Shown here: in pieces, positions 1 through 4,837 of the stretch
How positions within the stretch are numbered: the first letter of the stretch is position 1
Layout: each line of letters begins with the position of its first letter
Source of the DNA: Acidobacteriaceae bacterium
GTDB taxonomy: Bacteria > Acidobacteriota > Terriglobia > Terriglobales > Acidobacteriaceae
Assembly: GCA_030040395.1 (NCBI GenBank)
Contig: JASHTU010000237.1
Coordinates: 1 to 5,990 of the forward strand
Direction of reading: 5' to 3'
DNA length: 5,990 nucleotides
The notes under the pieces: model-generated
Told to the model about the DNA's origin: nothing
Seen by the model: the letters and a program-made list of their open reading frames with translations, nothing else
Databases searched by the model: none
Translations under genes and position numbers: made by a program

Positions 1-671
1 TGCGGATGTCCGCCATTGGCCTTGGCGTAGGCTGTTCTATCGGCACGGGCCTGAGCGATGTGCTGCGTCTGCACGGCTGAGGGAGCTACATGGCGCTGGC
101 TCTCGGCGGCGCGTTCCTGCGCCGTGGGCTGATGCCGAATGCCGCCGGGACCGCCGTTATAGGCCACATGACTGTTGTTGACGACGGTGTCATTGCGAAC
201 GATGGTTTCGTTCACATAGGTGGTGTGAATGATGGTGGTGTTCACGTGCACGACGGCGGTGTTATAGGCAAAAATGCCGCCTCTCCACTCACCACCGGCG
301 AAGCCGACGCCCATGTAGCCGAAGCCGTAGTTGATGCCGCCGTAGTAGCCGACGGTTGGTCCCCAGTAGCCTTCATGGAAGAGGAATTGTCCGTCGGACC
401 AGCCCCAGTAGGGCGGAGTCCAGAGAAGCCCTGGTTCGGGTGCAGGAACCCAGGCGCCGGGAACCCAGAAGTAGCCATCGGGACCGTAGGCCCAATAGCC
501 GGGAGTCCAGATCAGGTTGGGCTCAGGGCACAGGGGCTGCACATAGACAGGCAGCACGGGGGGAGCGAAACCAACGGTAATGCCGACAGAGATTTGAGCG
601 TGGCTCGTCAGGGGAATGGCCGCCACGAGGAGCGCAAGCAGAAGCAAATGCGCGGAGCGAAACAATCGCAT
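1..671 (-). CDS. Exported YXWGXW-repeat protein (C-terminus off the left edge)
   Basis: The frame from the ATG at 671 stays open to the left edge, giving 223 codons without a stop. Residues 1-25 form a signal peptide: basic MRLFR, a Leu/Ala-rich core, then a cleavage site after SHA. The mature part is rich in Trp, Tyr, Gly and Pro. Residues 54-104 carry WxxGYW-type units (WTPGYWAYGP, FWVPGAWVP, WTPPYWGW, GYWGP), the signature of YXWGXW/WXXGXW-repeat proteins. A Gly/Tyr-rich stretch follows at 108-132 (YYGGINYGFGYMGVGFAGG). Then comes a Val/Thr/Asn-rich, probably beta-stranded region (138-166), and an 'NGGPGGI' segment (172-178) leading to a Gln/Ala-rich charged tail. The start is fixed by AGGAGG 7 nt upstream. 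No enzymatic motif is visible and no biochemical role is established for such proteins; a cell-envelope or periplasmic location follows from the signal peptide. It lies downstream of the DUF3034-like gene on the same strand, 407 bp away, so it is probably transcribed separately. Confidence 0.88.
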   Translation of the reverse strand, partial: MRLFRSAHLLLLALLVAAIPLTSHAQISVGITVGFAPPVLPVYVQPLCPEPNLIWTPGYWAYGPDGYFWVPGAWVPAPEPGLLWTPPYWGWSDGQFLFHEGYWGPTVGYYGGINYGFGYMGVGFAGGEWRGGIFAYNTAVVHVNTTIIHTTYVNETIVRNDTVVNNSHVAYNGGPGGIRHQPTAQERAAESQRHVAPSAVQTQHIAQARADRTAYAKANGGHP

Positions 672-678
672 AGAAGAA

Positions 679-684
679 CCTCCT
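679..684 (-). promoter_or_regulatory. Shine-Dalgarno of the YXWGXW-repeat gene
   Basis: The minus strand reads AGGAGG here, a full match to the anti-Shine-Dalgarno core, 7 nt before the ATG at 671. It supports that start and the complete signal peptide. Confidence 0.85.
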
Positions 685-878
685 ACCTTCCGATCACAGC
701 CTTCCGGGGCGAGAATTTACTTACCTCGCACCGAGACAGGTCTGTTTCCGGCTGCTACAGCCCTAAAGAGCACTTGAATCGGGCTGGTCGGAGAGAGTTC
801 TCTATGGGCGGAAACCCGTCAGCGTAAACGGGCGAAAGGTTCCGATTTGATGTGGCAAACGCCCGAAAATTTAACCCA

Positions 879-917
879 GACCGACATCGAACAGCCTACT
901 AAGGCTTCGAACCGGTC
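879..917. repeat. Interrupted hairpin, 39 nt, intergenic
   Basis: The outer arms GACCG (879-883) and CGGTC (913-917) pair over 5 bp. After a small internal loop, TCGA pairs with TCGA and AGCC with GGCT around the six-base loop TACTAA, with a two-base bulge on the left arm. On the minus strand the stem is followed, after about five bases, by TTAAATTTT. It could therefore be a weak intrinsic terminator for the DUF3034-like transcript or a structured leader of the YXWGXW-repeat gene. The T-tract is interrupted and detached, so the terminator reading is uncertain. Confidence 0.45.
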
Positions 918-1078
918 TAACCGAATCGAGTTGTCTTGACGATCAGCTAAAACCCTCGGGGGCGGGACGCGGGACGTAAGCTGTGCGTTGCCGGTAAGTT
1001 GATGAATAAAATATGGCTAAACTCAAAAATACGGAGATGCAGCGCCAGTGACGGCAACCCTGCGGCGGTAAAACGGCA

Positions 1079-2020
1079 TCAGGGGCGGATGCTCAGTCCC
1101 ATGCCAAAAACGTGGCGAGCCTGCAGGTTCACGGGCACGAATACCGGTCCTGCGGGCGTTAAAAGCGCCGTGGTTCCGATGGTTCCCGCCACCTGGCCAA
1201 CGCCGATATCGAATGCGAAGTGCGGATGTTCCTTCTGCGTTATCCGCAGCGCATAGTCAAGCGTGGTGGGAATATGCGCCTTGCCCGGGGGCGGATACAG
1301 GATCGCGCCCAGGTTTACGATCTGCGGCGGTTCCTGCGTGAACCCCGCCGCTGGAACAATGGCCGTCTTCCACGGGCCGGGCAGCGGAAAGCCCAGCCCG
1401 CCGAACAGCCGCCCGCCGAAGCGCGTAGCCTGACCTCCTATGCCGTAAATCGATGCATTGGTGAACTTCAGCCCGAAGTTCGCGAGAATCGGCAACGGCG
1501 GCTTCAGATAGCTTTTGGTCGCGACCACGTAGATGTCGCCATTGGTGTAGGTCTTCAGTTTCCCGGTTAGCGCCTGGTTGAGCGCGCCGGACACAAACCG
1601 GTCGCCGGTGCGAACCACTCCGCCCACGCCGACGCCCGGCATCCACTCGCCGCCTGTGCTTTCTTTCAGCGCCACCACTTTGCCGTTGAAGACATTCATG
1701 CCCGCGAAGCGCCATAGGCTGCTGAACGCCGCGCTGTCGCCGGTGATGTGCACGCTGCGGGTGTAGCCAATCTCTGCTCGGTTGGCGAAGCCTTCTTCAA
1801 AGTTGAAGGTGTGAATGTCGCCGATCACGGCGTTGCTGTTCACGAAGTGGTAACCGACGGCGGGATGCGAAAAAAACGAGCCCTTTTGCGTGTAGACCAC
1901 GTATGCCGTGGGAGTCAAGAAGCCGCCGGTCTGGCCTTCGAGCGTAAGTTGTTGCGCATCGAGCGTGGCAGCTGCGAACAGGCCGCAAAGGAAGAACCTG
2001 GAGAGAGCGCGAAGAATCAA
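1079..2020 (-). CDS. Exported DUF3034-like beta-rich protein (TTG start)
   Basis: The gene encodes 313 residues when read from a TTG codon at 2018-2020. That start directly follows a full AGGAGG and yields a clean signal peptide: MILRALSRFF, a hydrophobic LCGLFAAATL core, and a predicted cut after LDA at residue 22. The frame runs upstream to an ATG at 2188, but those 56 extra residues are polar, would bury the signal peptide and span the Shine-Dalgarno, so I reject that start. The mature protein has many short amphipathic, Gly-rich segments such as GYHFV (56-60), RAEIGYTRSVH (81-91), GDIYVVATKS (161-170) and RLFGGLGFPL (204-213). It also shows the order 'VGYHF..VIGD.HT', 'R.E.GYTR', 'GDIY.VATK', 'IPTTLDYA' and C-terminal 'QARH.F..G.S'. 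I recall this pattern from DUF3034 proteins, thought to be outer-membrane barrels of unknown function. The last residue is proline, unlike the terminal aromatic of most barrels. The exported call is firm; the family call is moderate. Confidence 0.82.
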   Translation of the reverse strand: MILRALSRFFLCGLFAAATLDAQQLTLEGQTGGFLTPTAYVVYTQKGSFFSHPAVGYHFVNSNAVIGDIHTFNFEEGFANRAEIGYTRSVHITGDSAAFSSLWRFAGMNVFNGKVVALKESTGGEWMPGVGVGGVVRTGDRFVSGALNQALTGKLKTYTNGDIYVVATKSYLKPPLPILANFGLKFTNASIYGIGGQATRFGGRLFGGLGFPLPGPWKTAIVPAAGFTQEPPQIVNLGAILYPPPGKAHIPTTLDYALRITQKEHPHFAFDIGVGQVAGTIGTTALLTPAGPVFVPVNLQARHVFGMGLSIRP

Positions 2021-2025
2021 GTTCC

Positions 2026-2031
2026 CCTCCT
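2026..2031 (-). promoter_or_regulatory. Shine-Dalgarno that fixes the TTG start
   Basis: The minus strand reads AGAGGAGGGGAAC before TTG at 2020. The AGGAGG core lies 5 nt upstream of the TTG. It is the only strong ribosome-binding site near the N-terminus of this gene, and it decides in favour of the TTG over the far upstream ATG at 2188. Confidence 0.8.
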
Positions 2032-2282
2032 CTGAAGTGGAATCCCACCTGGCAGGTCCGAGGACAGTTCCGACCCGGAGGCAATTTACCTCTTTTAGCA
2101 CAAGATGTGCGCGGCCGTCTCCTCCTAATCGAGTGACGCAACCGGCTGCCGAAACAGGCTCGAAATCCCTGACCGGGATCTTTTCCACGTCCGTAAAAAT
2201 CTTGATACCGCTCCCGGGCCCGTTTTCGCGTGACCCTTTCCAAACCCTCCTGTCCTTTCACATTCAATTTCGCGTCGCCCGG

Positions 2283-2294
2283 TACACTTCTCCC
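2283..2294 (+). promoter_or_regulatory. Candidate -10 element giving a leaderless uppP transcript
   Basis: TACACT (2283-2288) matches the strongest positions (T1, A2, T6) of a sigma70 -10 hexamer. It ends six bases before the GTG at 2295, so transcription would start on or next to the initiation codon. No Shine-Dalgarno is present before that GTG. A TTCACA at 2257-2262 resembles a -35 but sits 20 bp away, more than the usual 16-18 bp, so the promoter call is tentative. Confidence 0.4.
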
Positions 2295-3191
2295 GTGGCC
2301 CTTTTCAAAATCGTTCTCCTTGCCATTGTGCAGGGGCTCACCGAATTGCTCCCCGTCTCCAGCTCCGCTCACGTCGTGGTTGCCGAAAAACTCATGGGCC
2401 TTGACCCTTCGGCTCCCCAAATGACCCTGCTCCTGGTCATGCTCCACACCGGGACCATGTTCGCCGTCATCGTCTTCTTTTGGAACACGTGGAAGCAAGC
2501 CTTCTTTTCCAGCCGCGCCGCGTTCCGCAGCTTTGCCGTGCAGGCCGTCTGGGCCACGTTACTCACCGGGGTCGTCGGCGAGGCGCTCAAGATGCTTATC
2601 GAGAAAACCTACTTTCGCGGAGCGCCCAAGGCGCAAATCGAACTGCTCTTCAGCCACCTCGGGCTAATTGCTCCGGCGCTCGCCGCGGCCGGCGTGCTCA
2701 TTCTCATTTCCGGTCTTTTCGGCCGCCGTCGGCCAGGACCGCCGGCCGTCGCACCGCATGACGATTCGGGCGCCGGGTTGAACCTTCGTCAATCCGGTTG
2801 GATGGGTCTTGTGCAGGGCCTAGCCCTGCCCTTCCGCGGCTTTTCGCGCTCCGGCTCGACCATCTCGGTCGGCATCTTGACCGGCGTGGGCAAAGAAACC
2901 GCCGAGCGCTTCAGCTTCGCGTTAGCCGTCATCCTCACGCCCGCCGTCGACGGCCTCGAACTGATGCGTCTGCTCAAGGCCGCGCATGCCGCTACTGTCG
3001 CGGGCTCGCCCGTCAATCTCGATGCCTCGCTGGCGGCCAGCTTCTTGGGCGCGGTCTTCTCGTTCCTCGCCGGCCTCGCCGCGCTCAAGTGGCTCAGCAG
3101 TTGGCTTGAGTCGGGCCACTGGCACCGGTTCGGGATCTATTGTCTCGTCGCTTCGGCGGGCGTCTTCTATCTGCACGCAAGAGGGTTTTGA
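2295..3191 (+). CDS. uppP: Undecaprenyl-diphosphatase UppP (BacA family)
   Basis: This integral membrane phosphatase converts undecaprenyl diphosphate to undecaprenyl phosphate, regenerating the lipid carrier for peptidoglycan and other envelope glycans; extra copies of such enzymes are known to give bacitracin resistance. The 298-residue product has both family signatures. Near the N-terminus is the (E/Q)xxxE motif QGLTE (13-17), followed by LPVSSSAH (19-26). The second motif is RGFSRSG (181-187), here without the usual Pro-Gly lead, with the catalytic-type Arg at 185. Hydrophobic segments alternate through the protein, and a Pro/Arg-rich hydrophilic loop lies at 143-165. It is slightly longer than E. 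coli BacA (about 273 residues). The frame is open further upstream to 1908, but that part overlaps the divergent gene's start and lacks membrane character. GTG at 2295 places QGLTE at the usual distance from the N-terminus. It has no Shine-Dalgarno and may be leaderless. Confidence 0.93.
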   Translation: MALFKIVLLAIVQGLTELLPVSSSAHVVVAEKLMGLDPSAPQMTLLLVMLHTGTMFAVIVFFWNTWKQAFFSSRAAFRSFAVQAVWATLLTGVVGEALKMLIEKTYFRGAPKAQIELLFSHLGLIAPALAAAGVLILISGLFGRRRPGPPAVAPHDDSGAGLNLRQSGWMGLVQGLALPFRGFSRSGSTISVGILTGVGKETAERFSFALAVILTPAVDGLELMRLLKAAHAATVAGSPVNLDASLAASFLGAVFSFLAGLAALKWLSSWLESGHWHRFGIYCLVASAGVFYLHARGF

Positions 3192-3211
3192 GAGGCCTGA
3201 ATCGCAGCGCT

Positions 3212-3667
3212 CTAATTGGGCGCGCCTTTGGTCTCAGCGGCGTCAAAGGTGCACTCCCCACATCGGCAGTTCCGGCGCAGATACTCCCACGAATAGATCC
3301 CACTGCGGTGCCCGTCGAGCCAAGCGAACTCAATCGCATAGCGGCCCACCGGATGCGCGCTCGCCGGCTTGGGCGGCGGGGTATACATGGGCAGCAACTC
3401 GGCTGGTCTGGGCTGGGGCTGGCCTGGTTTCCGCCCTTCGGCCTTGCGTTGCTCCACGCAAGTGGCGCATGGACAGGCCTCGCGCAGCCACGCAAAACTC
3501 CAGGCGCTCTTGTGTCCGTCGGCCCAGTCGATCTCCAGTCCTTTGCCCTCGGTTAACAACACGCGAACCTTATTCGGCGTGATCGCAATCCTGGGCAGCG
3601 GACGGTTCTCCCGGCTCTCGTGCGCTTCCTCTTCCTTCGACACAAATCGGATGCCTTCGTGGCTCAT
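3212..3667 (-). CDS. DUF971 / gamma-butyrobetaine hydroxylase N-terminal-like protein
   Basis: This 151-residue, probably cytoplasmic protein belongs to the family matching the N-terminal domain of gamma-butyrobetaine dioxygenase (DUF971), also found as the C-terminal domain of the plant Fe-S carrier HCF101. In human BBOX1 that domain binds zinc through a CxCxxC plus a His. Here the same pieces are seen: WLREACPCATC with Cys65, Cys67 and Cys70, and W-L-D-G-H with His120. Unusually, the second half repeats the pattern. W-A-D-G-H (His52) precedes the first Cys motif, and W-L-D-G-H is followed by YLRRNCRCGEC with Cys134, Cys136 and Cys139. A Pro-rich linker (81-104) separates the halves. No oxygenase domain follows, so this is a stand-alone domain; a role in Fe-S or metal handling is only suggested by HCF101. 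The ATG at 3667 has no Shine-Dalgarno but has TAAAAT six bases upstream. The 3' end faces uppP, with 20 bp between the two stop codons. Confidence 0.9.
   Translation of the reverse strand: MSHEGIRFVSKEEEAHESRENRPLPRIAITPNKVRVLLTEGKGLEIDWADGHKSAWSFAWLREACPCATCVEQRKAEGRKPGQPQPRPAELLPMYTPPPKPASAHPVGRYAIEFAWLDGHRSGIYSWEYLRRNCRCGECTFDAAETKGAPN
3222..3252. other. Hairpin in the uppP/DUF971 convergent junction
   Basis: GCGCCTTTG (3222-3230) pairs with CAAAGGTGC (3244-3252) over nine positions including one G-T wobble, around a 13-base loop. It begins 30 bp after the uppP stop and lies inside the last codons of the convergent DUF971 gene. It could protect or end the uppP transcript, but no T-tract follows, so it is not a standard intrinsic terminator. 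It may simply reflect coding sequence. Confidence 0.3.
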
Positions 3668-3679
3668 ATGTCTATTTTA
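3668..3679 (-). promoter_or_regulatory. Candidate -10 element giving a leaderless DUF971 transcript
   Basis: The minus strand reads TAAAAT (3679-3674), then six bases, then the ATG at 3667. TAAAAT matches the sigma70 -10 consensus at five of six positions, and the spacing would place the transcript start at the A of ATG. There is no Shine-Dalgarno. The -35 position (about 3697-3702) shows no good match, so activity may need an activator or the call may be wrong. Confidence 0.45.
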
Positions 3680-3706
3680 GGTGGCCAGGGTTAGCGAGCG
3701 AGTGCC

Positions 3707-3733
3707 GGACAGGAGTTGACCCGAACTCCGTCC
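3707..3733. repeat. Palindrome A: 10-bp stem with one bulged A
   Basis: GGAGTT (3712-3717) and AACTCC (3724-3729) pair perfectly around the six-base loop GACCCG. The stem extends outward with GGAC (3707-3710) against GTCC (3730-3733), leaving A3711 bulged. It lies 40-66 bp upstream of the DUF971 start. The outer GTCC is shared with palindrome B, so the full stems of A and B cannot form together. Confidence 0.65.
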
Positions 3734-3747
3734 TCTCAAGAGAGGAC
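3730..3747. repeat. Palindrome B: GTCCTCTC-AA-GAGAGGAC
   Basis: Two perfect 8-base arms, GTCCTCTC and GAGAGGAC, are separated by only AA. As DNA this is an 18-bp near-continuous palindrome suited to a dimeric regulator. As RNA it would fold into a stem of about 7 bp with a CAAG loop. It directly abuts the inner stem of palindrome A. No T-tract follows on either strand, so it is not a typical intrinsic terminator. Confidence 0.7.
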
Positions 3748-3777
3748 TCGCCCAAGCCCCGAAGCACTGCCTCCATC

Positions 3778-3791
3778 CCGTCTGCAGACGG
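3778..3791. repeat. Palindrome C: CCGTCTGCAGACGG
   Basis: This is a perfect, gapless 14-bp palindrome about 30 bp beyond palindrome B, between the DUF971 and XRE-cupin genes. With no loop it is more likely to act as DNA (a dimer-binding site) than as an RNA hairpin, if it acts at all. Its arm sequence differs from those of A and B. Confidence 0.6.
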
Positions 3792-3862
3792 ACCTCAGTA
3801 TCCCGGAGCCGCCTGAGTTAAGCGCCTTGTACGATAACGGAAAAAAGCGCAAAAGTATTGGT

Positions 3863-4606
3863 CTAGAAGGAGCTGACCTGGCGCCCATCACCGTCATTGG
3901 CCTTGGCCTCGGCGGAGACGGCGCGCGGACCGGGCGCCGCGGCGCGCAAGGGCTGCGGCTGGGCCGCGGGCGCATGATGCATGGTGACGATGATTGCTCC
4001 CGCCGGCTTAGGCCCTACGCACGCATAGGAATGCGGCGTGCCGGCGTCGAAATACGCCGCGTCTCCCGCCCGAAGAGTGCTTTCCTGGTCCCCATGCCGC
4101 AGTTTCAATTCGCCCTCCAGCAAATAGAGAAACTCCGAGCCCGGATGAATGTGCGCCTTCGGCTCCGCGTCGCTTTCGAGCGGAATAAATTCGGCAAAAT
4201 ACGGGTCCATGTGCCGGTCGGGCACCAAGTACCCCAGGCTCTCAAAGAAGTAGGTCGGCGGCTCGACTCCCGTTTGTGGCATCTTCACTCGCTCCGCGCG
4301 GCGGTGAATCCGAAACACCGGGGCCGGCTCACATTCGAAAAAATAAGACAGATCCTTCGAGAACACCATCGCGATCCGCGCCAGGTTGCGCAGGGTTGGC
4401 ACCACTCGGCCCGTCTCCAGTTGCGACAAAAAACTCGCCGAAAGCCCCGTGTGCTTGCCCAGCTCGACCAATCCCATGGATTTTTTGAGCCGCAACCGCC
4501 GGATGCGCTCGCCAATGCGCTTCTCTTCGATAAACCGCTCCGCTGTTTCCGGGTCGGCCTGGGTCTTGTGCACCTCTTCGCTCCTGACCTCTGCCAGATC
4601 GCCCAT
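3863..4606 (-). CDS. XRE-family regulator with C-terminal cupin domain
   Basis: This 247-residue, one-component transcription factor has a DNA-binding head and a small-molecule-binding cupin. Residues 31-86 form the Cro/C1-type helix-turn-helix: IGERIRRLRL, then MGLVELGKHTGLSASFLSQLETG with recognition helix about 56-65, then PTLRNLARIAMVF. The cupin barrel spans about 118-210. Its metal-binding set is complete: His152, His154 and Glu158 in HIHPGSE, and His192 in GTPHSY. The length and order match the PuuR-like XRE-cupin group, which often controls polyamine, amino-acid or aldehyde metabolism; the ligand cannot be read here. After the cupin there is an unusual tail of about 37 residues, rich in Ala, Pro and Gln (211-247). 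GGAGGT just upstream of ATG 4606 supports the start. The gene diverges from asnS and has an operator-like inverted repeat at 4648-4671, which suggests autoregulation. Confidence 0.93.
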   Translation of the reverse strand: MGDLAEVRSEEVHKTQADPETAERFIEEKRIGERIRRLRLKKSMGLVELGKHTGLSASFLSQLETGRVVPTLRNLARIAMVFSKDLSYFFECEPAPVFRIHRRAERVKMPQTGVEPPTYFFESLGYLVPDRHMDPYFAEFIPLESDAEPKAHIHPGSEFLYLLEGELKLRHGDQESTLRAGDAAYFDAGTPHSYACVGPKPAGAIIVTMHHAPAAQPQPLRAAAPGPRAVSAEAKANDGDGRQVSSF

Positions 4607-4609
4607 CGC

Positions 4610-4615
4610 ACCTCC
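4610..4615 (-). promoter_or_regulatory. Shine-Dalgarno of the XRE-cupin gene
   Basis: The minus strand reads GGAGGTGCG before the ATG at 4606. GGAGGTG pairs well with the 16S rRNA tail, although the gap of three bases after GGAGGT is short. The next in-frame ATG is at codon 44, inside the helix-turn-helix, so this start is preferred. Confidence 0.7.
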
Positions 4616-4647
4616 GTTCGCTTATCTCTAGGATGCGCCGCAGGCAT

Positions 4648-4671
4648 ATACTTGTCCAGATCAACAAATAT
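4648..4671. promoter_or_regulatory. Operator-like inverted repeat, ATACTTGT-N8-ACAAATAT
   Basis: The left arm ATACTTGT (4648-4655) and right arm ACAAATAT (4664-4671) are inverted copies matching at 7 of 8 positions, with a perfect TTGT-N8-ACAA core. The centre is about 53 bp upstream of the XRE-cupin start, in the region shared with asnS. It is AT-rich in an otherwise GC-rich region. The position fits autoregulation by the neighbouring helix-turn-helix protein; this is inferred from location and symmetry only. Confidence 0.5.
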
Positions 4672-4690
4672 TCTTATGCCACGAAAGCCG

Positions 4691-4724
4691 AGCGCGGGGC
4701 GGCAGCCGCGAGTCACCCCGCGCT
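4691..4724. repeat. 9-bp perfect GC hairpin in the XRE/asnS divergent region
   Basis: AGCGCGGGG (4691-4699) pairs perfectly with CCCCGCGCT (4716-4724). The 16-base loop holds a small CGG-CAG-CCG stem of its own. Neither strand has a T-tract after it, so it is not a standard terminator. It lies 85 bp or more upstream of both start codons on its two sides and may insulate the divergent promoters or be part of a leader RNA. Confidence 0.55.
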
Positions 4725-4837
4725 ATTCTGGTAGGTCCGGCGCCATGCCCCCGCCGCTTAGACTTTCCGCACGGTTCGCGATGAGCGCATAAGGAAGGCG
4801 CGAGGGTAAAGTACTACGCCGTCCAGAAAGCCGAGTT

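Larger units (their letters stand above)
672..1078. other. 407-bp intergenic stretch without a recognisable gene
   Basis: Between the two minus-strand exported-protein genes I see no credible coding frame and no tRNA-like fold. It should hold the 3' end of the DUF3034-like transcript and the promoter of the YXWGXW-repeat gene. AT-rich pieces that could be -10 elements on the minus strand occur near 867-874 (TTAAATTT) and 718-726 (AAGTAAATT), but neither has a convincing -35 partner, so I call no promoter. The clearest structure is the hairpin at 879-917. A weaker pair (CGGGCG at 829-834 with CGCCCG at 860-865) has a 25-nt loop. No terminator with both a stem and a T-tract immediately follows the stop codon at 1079. 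Confidence 0.6.

Noticed and set aside
90..827. Plus-strand open frame of 245 codons
   Set aside because: It lies antisense to the YXWGXW-repeat gene, which has a signal peptide, a full Shine-Dalgarno and recognised motifs. The plus-strand product has a Val/Asp/Gly-rich composition typical of a shadow frame in GC-rich DNA.
2098..2110. GCACA-AGA-TGTGC short palindrome upstream of the DUF3034-like gene
   Set aside because: A 5-bp arm is too short to stand out, and nothing else supports an operator there.
1797..2498. Minus-strand open frame of 233 codons spanning the uppP/DUF3034 divergent region
   Set aside because: It overlaps both real genes in other frames, has highly charged low-complexity content and has no ribosome-binding support.
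3701..3735. Minus-strand GGAGTTCGGGTCAACTCC as a tRNA T-arm
   Set aside because: The stem-loop resembles a T-arm superficially, but no acceptor stem, D-arm or anticodon arm can be placed around it.
3838..3862. T-rich run on the minus strand after the XRE-cupin stop as an intrinsic terminator
   Set aside because: There is a T6 tract but no stable GC stem directly before it.
3716..4792. Plus-strand open frame of 358 codons
   Set aside because: It runs antisense through the whole XRE-cupin gene and its product is Arg-rich with no recognisable domain; the minus-strand gene has complete HTH and cupin motifs.
4745..4792. 15-residue open frame upstream of asnS as a possible leader peptide
   Set aside because: It contains no Asn codons, has no Shine-Dalgarno and is not followed by a terminator/antiterminator pair, so attenuation by Asn-tRNA is not supported.
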